A stretch of 64,000 nt of DNA from Cheilinus undulatus. Lineage: Eukaryota > Chordata > Actinopteri > Labriformes > Labridae. The stretch is from positions 37,530,051-37,594,050 of the forward strand of contig NC_054872.1 of NCBI RefSeq assembly GCF_018320785.1, in the 5' to 3' direction. Of the stretch, positions 32,601 to 47,600 are shown one piece after another (the stretch's first letter is position 1; each line of letters starts with the position of its first letter). A program made the position numbers and the translations under genes. Under the pieces are notes generated by a model. That model had not been told where the DNA came from and made no database searches. It worked only from the letters and a program-made list of their open reading frames with translations.

Positions 32601-35600
32601 TGGTTAAACAGTTTTATTAATCAATAAAAGAAAATAGGGTCATCCAGACCTTTAACAGTTTCCCGGTACGAAACGCCAACTTCTCAAGAAAGTCTTCGGC
32701 GTTGTTCCAGGAAGGGATGCGATAGGTCTTCTGAATGTATTCTGGCTTGGCCCGTTCCAGTACGGCCCCGATGTGCTCCTCTGGATTTCTGATCTTCTCC
32801 ACTTGAACCTTTGAGTGAAAGGTGAAGACAGAGACGTGCATTTTAAAACATGAACCTGCAACGCTTCAGTTACGGAGACTGCACAGCCTACATGTTAAAC
32901 CTGGGATCTTTGAGAAGGATCTAGGGGATTAGAATCAGAGCTGATCAAGGCATTTTTTAAAAACAGTCTGGTGTTAGTGATAGGAATCCTTTCATCATTT
33001 TGCTTAAGATACCTGAGCTGTCAAAAATACCACATTAACAGTTGGTGGATTATCCTGAATCACTGAGTTATTTTTCAGAGCTGTGAAGGGAACAGATGAA
33101 CTTTCATTCACCCCCAGCTGAGCAGAGAAAAAAAATGATGAAGACTTACCACTCCTTTTAAGACGATATCAGTTTCACTGTCCTCTGAAGGGTACACGAC
33201 ACCAGGACAATCAATGAGGAAGATTCTCCTCATCAATGTGATGTACTGCCACACCTATCACAGATAAATACTGTCAGTAGAGTCAGATTATTTCAGTATA
33301 CATCATATAAATTAAATCTAGATATGTTGAGCCCACTACTAAAAACATGATAGCAAATACTCAGACTCACAACTGCAATAAGTTCTCACTTCACCTTTTA
33401 CTAAAAAAACTTTTTTCCTCCTGAAATAATGGATTAGCAAGGCCATAATGTAGCATCTGACATGAATGTAACAATGATAAACCACTGCACCCTTGCAGCC
33501 CTTTATCATTGTTACATTGGGCTGCAAGGGTGCAGTGGTTTGCAGTGTTGTCTCACAGTTTTAAGGTTCCTGGTTCGAGTTCCTGCTAATGCTTTTTGGT
33601 CTTTCTGAATGTTTTACTCATCCAGGCGTGGGTTCTCTCCGGCTCGAAGCCAAAGTCATGCTCGTTAAATTAACTGGTGACTCAAATGTGCTTGTTTGTC
33701 TCTGTAAGCCCTGTGATTGACTGGCAATCATCCAGCCTCTTGCCAAATGGTAGCTAGGACCAGCTCAGCACCCCGCAACGAACATAAACATTATGGATAA
33801 TGGGTGGATGGATAACACACAGTTATGTCTACAAAGTGAAAGAAAAAGAGTCACAGATACGCCTTGGATTCCAAGTTTGTTTGGCAATCTCAAAGATAGG
33901 TGTGTGGTGAGATCAAAAACAAGGTAAGAAATAAAAGAGTGCTGGCCACAGGCCCATCAGATTCACTGGACAGGGATGAAAAAACAATCTCCTTTCTGCT
34001 CGACTCAGCACACAGCTTCTGGCAAAGCATGGCAACACTCCGTCTCTCTCCTTTTGACCCTGCTTTGGCCATTTGGAGGTTCTCAGACAGGTTTCCAAAC
34101 CAGATAAACAGCCAGACAGAGGGAAGTTAAAGGTAAAAATAGTTGTTTCATTTGTTTGTTTTTTTTTACTTGGCCAGCACACTTCTTCTGTTATTGCAGT
34201 AAGACTATATGGACAAAAGTATTCAGCCACCTGACAATTACACACCAGGAACTGTTATGACATTGTATTCAAATACATGTACTTTAATATGGAGTTGCCC
34301 CCCCCCTTTTTGCAGCCATAACAGCTTCAGCTCTTCTTTGAAGGCTTTTCACAAGATTTTGGAGTGTTTTTGTGGGAAATACGTGCCCATTCACTCTGTA
34401 GAGCATTTATGAGGTCAGGCACTAGCTGTTTTTACACAGAGATTCCACAATAAAGGCAAAAAGGAATGCCCGCCTCTGTTCCACAACAAGGGGAAAATAA
34501 CATGAACGTTCATTTTGATTGATTAGATCCAGTAGAATTTTTTCCCTCCATGTTTCTGGGTTGGAGGTCCGACTTTAAGCAGTGTCACAGTGCACGTATT
34601 TACATCGGAAGTCGGAAACTTCAGAGTACCGAGCTCACTTAAACACATCATGGAGCTTTTCAGACGCTGCTGTGAGCAGAGATGTGTCTGCTCTCTCCTC
34701 TCCCGTACAGTGTGATCAGCTCTCTAACCTCACAGTCTCTCCAGTTAATCCACATTATTCTTTGTTTTATCCCCCTGTCGTTTTCTCCGATGAAATGCAG
34801 CTCAATTAAACCGCACTGGTTTTTAAATCTCCGGTTTGTGGAGACAGCAGCGTACACTCGCCGTTGTGGAATGCTGTGACGTCCTTTCACACTTGTTGCA
34901 AAAAAGTCTGTTACGGCTTTGATACTACCTCTCGATCCAGATCAGAGATGGGGCGAGATCAACCCCCCACTGCGGAACGGTCGCTTTCATACAGAACGGC
35001 GTTGTAGAACAAAGGCGTAACAGACACGTAAAAGAGAGGCAGTGTGAATGTAGCTACTGATGTTGAACAAAAAGGCCTGGCTTGCAACCTCCCAAAGGTG
35101 CTTGATGTGGTTGAGGTCAGGGCTCTGTGGGCCAGTCAAGTCCTTCCACACCCTTGCTTTGTGCACTGGAGCACAGTAGTATTGGAATAGAAAAGGACCT
35201 TCCCCAAACTGTTGCCACAAAGTTGGAAGCATAGCACTCTCCAAAATGTCTTGGTATTGGACGTTTACACACCATGGGTCTTAGCAGCTACTGACACCAC
35301 TCTGATTTCACGCGGTCTTCTGCTTCCTGGCCGAGTTGCTGTTGTTCCTAAACGCTTCCACTTTCTAATAATATCACTTACAGTTGACTTTGGAATATCC
35401 CTCAGGGATGAAATTTCAAGAAATGTCTTATTGCCAAGGTGGCATCAATCACAGTACCATGCTTGAAGTCGCTGAGCTCTTCAGAACGACCCATTTTGTA
35501 TCACGAATATTTACAAATGGATACTGCATGGCTAGATACATGATTTTATACACCTGTGGCAACAGGTCTGATTGAAACACCTGAATTCAAGAATGGTGTG

Positions 35601-38600
35601 GCCAAAAACGTTTGTCCATATAGTACATCATGAAGAACACTGTTAACACACCTAAAATAAATTAAAAAGTGTTTTTAAGGCTGTGCAATTTAAAAAAAAA
35701 AGTTAATACCTGTTAACATTGTGTAATTTTGCTGTAATGATATGACCTGTGATATAATTAAAGACTACATGATAGCTATAACTGACAATGTCGGTCTTTC
35801 TGCTGTTTCTGTTTTTTTTTTTTTTCTTTAAAAAAAACAGTGATTACCCTTTACAACTGGTAGAGGGCTTTACACATTTTAAACCAGTCAAAGGTATCAA
35901 AAAGAGCTTGTGACTAAACCCTGTAACTCTGTTGGATCTCAAACATGTCAACAAGACCTCTTATGTCTGCCCCTAGTGCACTGTGGGACTGAACGTAAAC
36001 GAACAGAGATGATGTTGATGGATTTTCACCTGAGGCTCATTACTCTTAAAAATTATGGTAAATCAGCTTTGACTGTTTGTAAACTAAGCTCAGAGTGCAG
36101 GGAGGTTGAGTGCTGCTTAAGTTGTCTTACTGTAAACTTTGCTGTCATAAATACTCTGATCTTAGCGCTTTGAACAAGTGTTTCAAATAATAAGACACAT
36201 AATAAACTGTGTAACCTTTAACCCAAATAACTACGATATACATAGTGACTGGATTCAGCCGGTAGAGTCAATGATGCCAAAAGCTATGTCCAATTTCATT
36301 GGCCCAAAAACTTATAACTTCATTTTAGCTTGATTTCAGTGATTAGTAAGCGTGGCATTACACCTGCCTACACAGAAAAGTGTAACAATGGTGGGAAATT
36401 GTTCCTTTTTTACTTCTTTATTCAAAGTCTTTGTTAGTCGCCTGAGTATTTGTGAAAAAAAAATCCCATTCAAGCCTTCAGGGCCCAGCATCTTCCAGCT
36501 GAACGTCTTTGTAGATACAATTTCTCAGTGTGGATTGTTGCATATCGAGGGTTTAAATTCAGTTTACACTGTAGAGATGACACTTGGCCCTTACCTTTGT
36601 TTCTCCTGCGAGGGGTGCTACATTGCAGACCTTCTTAGACCGCAGTGTGTTGATGACTGAGCTTTTTCCTACATTAGGATAGCCAATGAAACCCACACTT
36701 ATCTGTTTCTTGTCTGTGTGGAGCTGTGGAAGAAACAAAAATAAAGTCAGAGTGTGTTGTGTTTCCTGAACAACAGTCTAAGCCTGTTGTCAGCTCACAG
36801 AGATTAATTTTAGAAGGGACTCTGTTTCCATTAGAGATAAAAAGTGAGCTTGTCATCACTCCAAAACTTTAATGTAGCTTGTTCAAAACACATACCAAAG
36901 GATATCTTTAAAAGGGACTCTAATATGTGGCCAAGATAATCATGACGATCTAAACCCTTTAAATCAAGAGATATAGCTATCCTTTATTTTGTCTGTCTAC
37001 TGATGGGAGTGTTTGGAGAAAGCTTTTTTGCCTTGTTATCTCCAGACTTGGTGAACGTGGTCCAACAGGGAAAAACTTTACAAGGAAAAATAAAGTTTCT
37101 GTCTCCCTCTCATAAAAGCCTCTTTAACTCAAAATATTAAATCTAACGAGAACAGTTTGTTTGAATATGAAACCTCTGTAATCTCCAACCTTTTAGATCT
37201 TTTATGAATCCCGCTTTTACAAACATGCTGCATTCGCCAACCACTATGCAACTTTGCGTGTTCAAGTCTGGTAGTACAGAATGTAATACGATGACTGTGC
37301 ATCATCATATTAGAGAGAATTGCTATGATGTCAAGTGGGTTTTTAGTAACTTTTTGGTAAACTGTAGAAGGATTTCCAATGCCTACGGCACTAAGTTTTC
37401 AACAAGGTTAAAATGCTTTAGAGTCCAATTTATACATGCGCTACAGCCTACTATAGAAATTCATAACAGTCAAAAAAAAAGTGACATTATCCTGCCTATC
37501 TCTGTCTTATTGTTAATTTAAAAAATGCACAAAAGCTTGGGAGTAGGTCCTTCCAAAGGGGGGGCTTGTGTCCTTTTTATCAGGGAAAGATACAAAATCC
37601 AACAGCATAAAAAGCATGCTCGGTGTCCACACTGCATCAGTTGAACATTTAATTCTCTGCCCAGAGAATTTTAGGATTTTCTTTTCAATAGCATGACATC
37701 TAGTGCTTTCATTTTGAATACGGACAAAATAGAAATGTTGCACTGTGTATTGTCGAGCCTGTAAATACTTTAAACTCAACAGTTTTGTTTCCATGTTGAC
37801 ACAAGTCAGAGCAAAATATATTTCAAACACAGACATGAGATTATTAATGCACAACCATCTCAGTGTTGTAAAGCAACAATCAGGATTACAAACACACCTC
37901 TGCACTGGTTTAAATCATACGTCTCTCATCGCACTCAGTTCATACAGCTTAAATAATTCGAATCCCACTCCTTTCCTGTCTCTTCCAGTATTACCCAGGA
38001 TTCTGTTTTGGGCCCCCTTCTATTCATTATCTACATACTTCCTCTTGGTCATATCTTCCGCAAATTAAACATTAACCATATAATCATAGATTTACATGTA
38101 CTTCTTTAGTCTACATGCTGCAGCATGATCTCAGCCTGCATCTCCTACTCCTCTCTACTTCACTGTGAGCAGTAGACATGTGACATGTAGCCTGCATTAC
38201 TGCTCATCACAGCCTGTGAATTAATGTTTTAACCTTTTTAAATAGAAATCAAGATTATGTCAAAATAACATCCAGTCACTTCTTCACTGCATAACCATAT
38301 GTCTCAGATATGAATCATATTCTAGGTCAGTGTTTCCCAACCATTCTCACTTGGAGCCACCCCTACATGTATCTAAGAAAAGCGGAGCCCCCCCCAGGAC
38401 CCAAGAAAGAAGAAAAAGTGATGCACTGCCGCCAAAAATTGACATAGATCTTAATTGTTTCAGTGATAAAACACTAAAAAGGCCTATGCATGCTTTTCTT
38501 ATTAAAAAAACTTTTTATAAGTTATTGAATAACTGCTTTATCATGGTTTTAATCAATATTTGCAAATCTAATTTTGCCAACTTCAGAGCAGTCAAAGCCT

Positions 38601-41600
38601 CGTGCTCCCCCTAAGATCTTTGGGAAGAACTTCAGACCCTCTTAACCTGATGGTGCCAACTTTAAAATGGCAAATTTTAAATATTTAATGCATTGACAAA
38701 CAGGTTGTTACAGGGGAAAAGAAAAAAAAACAGACTTGTGGATATCACTGAATTTTGTAAAGGAGATAGACAGTATGTTTAAGAGACGAAGTAGGCCAGA
38801 TATCAATACAGAAACATATCGTTGTCCTGCCTTTTTATAGGACTGTAAAACACTGGAGACAAACATCATTTCATCAGAACTTTTTGTAGAAAGTGCTCTA
38901 AAAAAATCACCATGCCCTTCTGACACTACTGAAAGAGTTATGAATAAAGTTAATTGGCCAAAATCTGGTTTTATTACAGATAATATGATTGTACAAGCAG
39001 GACAGCCAAGTAAGGAGACAAATGAGTCAAAAGCAGTGATTTTTAGTGACTGTTAAGGGAACAGTGAATGGTTTAGGTTAAATCATAATTATCTAAATCC
39101 TAGGTGAGTGCTTACCTTGCCAAACTGCCTAAGCAGCTGGATGAGGGAGCCCTTCCCAAAGGAGTTAGTGAGGCTTGCGTGGAAAGCCAGTGTGGGGTAT
39201 TCATGGGACAAAACAGCGACCCACCGTTTCTGATTTAAATCGAGTGGGAAAACAGAGACACACATACAATTCAATACTAAAAGAAGCCAAACACTGAGTA
39301 ATCAATCCCAGTCAAATTTGATTTGAAGACTTATAAATGTCTTACCGTGACCCAGGTGGGGATGAGATCACACTTGTTGAGAACAAAGATCAGATGTTTC
39401 CAAGGCTTCTCCTTCTTCATATACGTCTCTATGCTCTTAGATCGTGTTCCCATGGGGTCCCGAGCATCCAGTACTTGGATGACGACATCGGATGAGTCAA
39501 TTACCTATAAATATGAAACAGTCAGATATATGAAGGATCCCATAATGCAATGAACAATACTGAGAGCAAAGCAGAAATGTTACCTTGTATAGCTCTCCCC
39601 AGATCCTCTTGGACTGACCCTTTTTGAAGATTTCCTCACGGACTTCGTCCCTGTTAGGAGTTTAGAATAATGGCAAATAGTTAATTATTCCTTTTAATGT
39701 GAAAATTCAGAGACCTCATTTCTGGTCAGCAACAGTAGCCAGCAGTCTAGTGAATTCCGAAACTGAAGGTCTTACCGGACCCCCGTGTCCTCGGTCACCA
39801 GGTCTTTGTCTTTGTCTGCGCTATAGGTCAGAGCTGATGCCTCAGCCTGTTCTACAAAGTCCTTCATGTCTCCTACCATCAGACTGGGCCTCTTCCTCTG
39901 AGCTTTAGGCCCAAAAGTGGTCTCAAAACCCTCAGTGTCTAGAATGTGGACCTTAGAGTTCTGTGTGTATAGAGACAGAAAGAGAAGGATGAGATTTAAA
40001 CTTCTAAAAATGCATTTTAATACACAGAAAAATGGTTAAAATTGTATTTATTACAGACAAGTGATGTCCAGAAATCTTTTATTTGGGTGTCAGTCTCCCT
40101 TTCATGTTACTTCTATCCTGTTGTGGCCTGTGTGCCATAATGGATGTTACAATCTCACTGGCTGCAAAACAAGTTTATCTATGGATAAAAATACAGTAAG
40201 TTGAACCTGATAAAGTAACTGGATCATTTGTCCCTAGTAGGATAGCTAATACAACTTTTATACCAGCTACCTTTAGAGCTAATATGCACAAATCACACAA
40301 ACTTGTTTTCAACCTCAAATTTATCACCATAATCAACAAAAATATTGCATACTTCCCTCACATTGTGCAGGCAATTAAGCTAGGTTATACATGTGCTAGA
40401 TGGGGCTGTTGTTAGCTAATGTTACAAAAAAAGCATCATAGTAAGTGAATGCAATATAGAAAAATTCTCAGGAGGCTTTTCTGGTATAAAAATCTAACTT
40501 TCTTTGCAACAAGTCACCTTTTGTGCACTAGTCCTATGCTGCAGGAGTTCTCATACGTTCAGCCCGTGACCCCCAAAATAAAGGTTCCTGAGACCAGGGA
40601 CCCCCACTGTACCTAAAGATGGTTAAAGCATAGCAGAACACAGCTGTGCACTTTTAAGACTAGTCGTGTGAAGACTTACATTTAAAGGATTTTCATTTGA
40701 AATTCACTTTGATTTCAGCACGAGTCTCACCAAATGACTATATATTATTATACATCTAACTATTCTTATACATGTATTTTTTCTAAAAATGGGAAAAATA
40801 TACTTTTGAAATCATTTAAAAATATTCTTTGTTTTTTAGAGGTCATCTGGCAACTCTTTCTGTGTCTCGCGACCCCCATGTTAAGAACCACCGCTCTACT
40901 GCAGCACATACATGCTCCTTTGCCTGCTGAGTTTTTTCTATATAGCTGACAATCTATATGTTCTTTTCTTTTCTGTCACTTGACAAGTGAAAATCACCTC
41001 ATGTTAACTTTAAACAGCTAGAAAGCTTTGGTTCGCTGGAAGGGTGTGACGAGACGCTTATCTCACGAGGTTTGGGCCTACGAGACACAAAATGAGATTT
41101 TACACTTTTTTTATTTTGGAAAAAATATATGAGTGGAAAATATGTCCTTTATGAGACTGAAAGTCATTACTGCAGGGCATTCAGGTCTACTCAGAAATAG
41201 GGCTGGACGATTATGGCAAAATTAATAATCACGATTATTTTTGATTGATATTGAAATCACGATTAATAAACACGATAATTCATTAATTTCAAAATTTGAG
41301 AATTTATTGAACCACAACTTAAAAGAACAATCAAAAAAAATTAGTAACAAATAAAATAATAACAATATATTAAATAATAGCTATAAAAAAACAATAAATA
41401 AAAATAAATATCCAATCTACATGCACTCCTGTAAAACTTGCAAAATTTGCAACATGCAAAAAACACTGATAACACAGCCAAAACACAACCCAAAAATACT
41501 CTTTGAAGCACACAATTGTTTTTCTTCGATTATAATGTTTTTATGATCATGAGAAGCCAAAATTGAAATCACGATCAAAATTCAATTAATTGTCCAGCCC

Positions 41601-44600
41601 TACTCAGACCTACTTAAACTAACTCCTCTTGAACTGAACAGGCTATCAATGCTTACACACAGTTTTTCTTGTCAAACTCTGACTAAAACTTAATGCTCTT
41701 CAAATCAGACCTTTCATTTTAATAATCTACCATATCTTTATTTTACTACACTGTGCACCCACGGCTTCAATTATAATAATAATAAAAGCATTTAGATTGT
41801 TTTGAAAGTGATTTAAAAACTATTAACAACAGACCTAATATAAAGAGCTGCATCAGTGAACTCAAACTATTTCTCACCCTCTTTAAGTACATCTATATAT
41901 AAAACACTCAAAAGACATATTTCTCTCAATAACACTTTTTTTGTGTTTTACAGTAATTTAGAGAAATAGCTTTAATTATCGTTTTCTTGTCTTTTTTTCC
42001 TGATAAGAGCTTGGACAGTGTTGGACATGATGCATAGATGAGTGTGTGTGTTAATGTGTGTGTCTCTGCTCTGTCTGCTGTCTAATAACACAGGGCGCGT
42101 TTAACTGGGGCTATAACTTCGCTTTTTTGAGTGAACAGTGGACTCTATGCCACTCAGACAGAGTTTGTTTTGCTAAGTTTACTCCTGCATTATACAACGA
42201 CCCCTTGCGCAACACGTTAAGCTTCTGACTGATGATACGCACAGCCAACAGTTGATAGATGTGTGACTGACAGACGGTGAGATGATAAGGAGACACGATG
42301 AGGCAGTACTGAATCGAAGTTACAAAGTCACAAACAGTGACACTATAAGCGAGTCTGCATGCGTACACGAACTCTAAGAGACTGCACAGGTTTCCAGCAG
42401 CATTTAATCATTTCGGACTGTTATGATTAACTTATTATGCATTTGCGGATCATGAACGGCCCCGAGTAGCACACGCGGAGGAGGGGGCGGGGGATGGAGC
42501 GTGATCAACAATTCTAAAGTGTCCAGGGCATCTTTGTGATCTTTTATAGCTTCCAGTTAGGTATTGTTTTTTGTCAGGAGAGCTGCTGCTCCTGGTTCCT
42601 GGGCAGTACTGATATCGCAAGATGATTTTCACCGAGACATCTTGACCGAGACATCTTGTGACGTTTTGATCTCGTCACACCCTAGTTCGCCATCATATCT
42701 GTGAGTAAATAGCATTTTTGTGCTCTGTAACAGAAGGTTTTGGATAACCTCTTCTTTCAGCGACCTGTAAACAGGAAAAAGATGTCACAACTGACAGAGA
42801 TATTCAAATAGTCATAACTGATTGGTAACTGTAATGATGTACTGAAACAGAAGCTCAAGCTCACACTGCAGCAGCGCTATTTTAATATTAATAGATTTTT
42901 TTTATATATATTGTGGTATGCAATACATATTTTGTTTTCTATTTTTCTTATTTTTTTTAAGTTGAAAAGTGTTAGCCCCAGAATTCAACCAAAGGCCGAG
43001 AGTTTTATGCCAATTCTGCATGATCGTTATAAATGGTAACCTGGAAATTGTTAACAGATAACAGGCTGTTTAACCAACTTTAATACACTCTGCTGGTACC
43101 GATCTTCCAGAAGCTTCAAACATCATTACAAAACAAATTCATACAGTAAACAGAACACCCAAATATGCAACGGAGACGCCAATAAAACAGCCAAGTGTGT
43201 GCCAGGGCAGATTAAATGTTCCAGCAAAGCAGAATAACAAACCATATCTCTGTTAGAACACTGCCATGAGAGGAGCTGGGACCAAAAGTTTACAAGGTTT
43301 GTCTAAAACAAACAATGCTGTTGGTTTCATATTGCCAAGATCTTCTACAGAGCTCCCTGGTTCTTTAAAAAATGCATCTCTAATACCCAATTTAAACCTT
43401 ATTGACACAATGTGAATTCCACTGATCATTTAACAGCCAGATATTTAGACTAGATAAGAATGTATGTTATGCTAAAATGCAGCATATAGTTGTACTTTAA
43501 AAAGTGAGATGCAACTATAAAAGAACAGAAGCTTTTACGGTAACTTCTTCGTGTTGTTTAGATTCAGAAAAAGGTACACCTCCAGGAGGAAAACTGTACA
43601 CAGAAGAATAAAAAAACTGGAACATGTCCCAAACTATGTTGGACGAGAGCAAGAAGAGCTGGATCTTACTTAAATTTGCATCGGTTATGAGGTGGAGAAG
43701 TGAAAGTCTGGCAGAGTGAAACTCTTAATGCCAAGCACAGAGCCAGCACACTCCAGGTCACAGTGGGCCAAAGCGAGAATTGAATGAGGATTAAAGTAAA
43801 GCTGCGTGTTCACCTTTCCTCATAAAATCCAAAGCAACAGGCTACTGAGTAAAAGCAGAAGAATGATTCTTTTCCGCGCTGCATGATAGAAGCTCAATAA
43901 AAACTTCAGTGGATTTATATACCAAATATACCTTTAATAAAATCCATGAAAGGCGTAATCTCAAATAAACATTATGTAAGCCCACCTTCTGGACATGCCT
44001 ACTTTAACATGAGGACCCTTACAAAAACAGCAAAGGCCTAAAAATAGAGATAGTTCTGTTTTTACTGTACAGTAAACCAGTAATACTCACATGTGCTTTG
44101 ACTCTATCATGCAAGAGGGACATGGGAAGTTTGCTCTGTCTCATCACCACACGATATGGATCTTTCTGTACTGCTCCCATCTCTTCTTGGAACTTTTGTA
44201 GGGACGACTGCTTAATTACACGTGTATTTGCTGAAACACAGATAAAATATGGAGATAAATGCAATAATATGATTCCTGTTTATTTTTCAAACGGTCAACC
44301 CCCTCTCCTCTCTTGTTTCCCATATAAAGCCTCTACATTTAATCTGTGAGCCTTATCAGGAATACTTAACTTATAATACTTATAACAGATCATTTTTAGG
44401 TTTAAACTTTATTTCATGTATTTCTACTTCAGTGTGTGCCCTTTTACTGATCTTTGTTTGTTTTGATTAAACTAAATATGTTAAACTGGCACAACAATCA
44501 GACAATCTTGACATTAAACCATTTAAGAAATTATGAGAGTAGGGTTAACTGAATCTAACAATAAAGATGCAATAATTGTGCATGAGGCATGAGGCATGAG

Positions 44601-47600
44601 GCTTTGTTGAATTTAGTTATATTGCTACTGTTGTGCCTCATCAACAGCAGCAGCAAAGAAAACAGCATCACCTCTTTACTTAGAATAAGACTGCTATTTG
44701 AATTTTCATGAATGAAAACAAAATGCTTGTATTTCTTTAGTAAAACCTGACAAACTGCTCCCTTCTTGCTGTGGCTAGACAGACAGGACAGTCTCAAATT
44801 ACATTCCATTGCTGATTTTCAACTTAATGATGAAGTATTGGGAGTGCATTTTCTTCCTTTTTTAGGCCAGCACCAATTTTATCTCAAAGTAAGAAAATAC
44901 AGATAAAAAGTGTCTCTATTTACTGAACGTGAAAACATTTATCAGTAATGTATAGAGAGAGAGGTTTCCTAATTCTGTAAAGAGATGCTCGACACTATCA
45001 GCCTGGCAGATATTAGGTTAGAAAGTCAATTATTGGTTCGGGCAGATGTGAACACTTCTGCTGATATTTACAACCAAATTATGGATTGAAAATATCAGCC
45101 ATATGTACAAATATGTTTGTGGAGATTTAGGAAGGACAAACAAACAGGCTTTTTCTTTGTTAATGCCCATTCCTTAAACTTTAAACTGTAGTCGTATCTC
45201 AAAGCCCAGGAGTCCAGGCAAGAGCCCTCCATGGCAACTGTTAAACACACATTTGGAACAGGCCAGTGAGTGCGTGCTACTGATTACTTAGTAGGAGTGG
45301 TCCTGCCCATCTACCCAGCAGCAGAAATCAGAATGGGAGGGGTACTAATAACAGCGTGTACAACTTTGACCCAGCTATCAAATGTGATACCATACCATAT
45401 GCTATCATATCATCATCTTACATATATGATTATATATTCAAATGTATCATATAATATTATCATAAAATACAATCCTTTTCTATGGTGATTTGTTTACCAG
45501 ACTAGCTTTACTCTGATGCCATAAAATTACAGTAACATAATAGTGGGGGGGATGGGACATTTAAAAGCGTATTACACAGTCGAGGACTCTGCTTCCTCCT
45601 GATATTGATATATTTTTTCATTTTTTAGAATAGAAGGGAAATGGGTTGCATTGGATTGAATTCCTGCAAGTAAAGGATATATCCACTATATTGCCAAAAG
45701 TATTTACTCACCCATCCAAATAATTGAAATCAGGTGTTCCAATCACTTCCATGGCCACAGGTGTATAAAATCAAGCACCTAGGCATGCAGACTGTTTCTA
45801 CAAACATTTGTGAAAGAATGGGTCGCTCTTTTATGGCTCGTGCAGAGCTCAGTGAATTACAGCGTGATACTGTGATAGGATGCCACCTGTGTAAAAAGTC
45901 CAGCTGTGAAATTTCCTCGCTCCTAAATATTCCACAGTCAACCGTCAGTGCTATTATAACAAAGTTGAAGCGATTGGGAATGATAGTGGTGTAAAGCACG
46001 CCGCCACTGGACTCTAGAGCAGTGGAGACGCCTTCTCTGGAGTGATGAATCATGCTTCTCCATCCGGCAATCTGATGGATGAGTCTGGGTTTGGCGGTTG
46101 CCAGGAGAACGGTACTTTTCTGACTGCATTGTGCCAAGTGTAAAGTTTGGTGGAGGGTGGATTATGGTGTGGGGTTGTTTTTCAGGAGCTGGGCTTGGCC
46201 CCTTAGTTCCAGTGAAAGGAACTCTGAATGCTTCAGCATACCAAGACATTTTGGACAATTCCATGCTCCCAACTTTGTGGGAACAGTTTGGGGATGGCCC
46301 CTTCCTGTTCCAACATGACTGTGCACCAGTGCACAAAGCAAGGTTCATAAAGACATGGATGAGAGAGTTTGGTGTGGATGAACTTGACTGGCCTGCACAG
46401 AGTCCTGACCTCAACCCGATAGAGCACCTTTGGGATGAATTAGAGCAGAGACTGAGAGCCAGGCCTTCTCGTCTAACATCAGTGTGTGACCTCACAAATG
46501 CACTTCTGGAAGAATGGTGGAAAGCCCTCCCCAAAGAGTTGAAGCTGTTATAGCTGCAAAGGGTGAACCAACGTCATATTTAACCCTATGGATTAAGAAT
46601 GGGATCACTTAAGTTCATATGAGAGTCAGGGCGGGTGAGCAAATACTTTTGGTAATATAGTGTACGTGCATTCTTAGAAATTCACAGCTTGAAGTGCTCA
46701 GTCCTTGGAAAAAAATTTGAGGATCTTCAACACTGGAGCAGTCCTCCAGGATCCATCAAGGATCCTTCCTTCCATGTGTTTTAAAGACCGCAGTATTAGG
46801 TCGGAACTACATTCATATATATCAGTTTCAGTATCAGTCAGAAGTAATTTGCAAATACAGGCATTTTGTATAGTTGTAGATAAATCTAATATCATGCTTC
46901 CCTCAATCTTTATCGTCCCTAAAGGGAACTGTTTCATTTTGCTTTAATTATGTGCAGAAATGCACCATCAATGGCAAAAGTTACTGTGTAGAGTGGCCAT
47001 CAGTATTAACCCCATTCTTATGCATCTATACATACAGTATTCACACAATTTGGGGTTAGGAGTTTTGCCAAAAGACACACTGACATGTTAATTTAGGAGC
47101 TGGGGATCAAACCCAGACCTTTTGGTTGAGAAACGACAGACTGAGCCACTGAGCCCATTAGGGATGTCCCACATGCCAAAATATTACAAAATAATTTCAG
47201 TAGACACTAATTTTGAAAGCAATATTTAAATGTAGGTTATTTCACATAAAACATAAAAGTCAAAGCTTGTGGATGAACAAATTAAAAAAATTTAGTCCTA
47301 AAACCACACTTTAAAGTTCAAGGAATAATAATGAGTAAAGAACATGACTTCAGCTGAACTCTGTGCAACCAACATAGGTGGATTTTTATAGCCAAAATAC
47401 TGTTTGTACATATCATAAGACATTTTCTTATCTGCTGATGGCAATATCATACTGAAATTACTGAGCATCAAAAGCACCCATATCTAGTAAAATAGTTTTA
47501 CTTTACTGAACAAGCAAATAACTTAATAAAAATCACAAAAAAATAAAACATTTTGTCTCCAACTACTTTCATCACTGTTAAATATATTTTTAAAAAGGTT

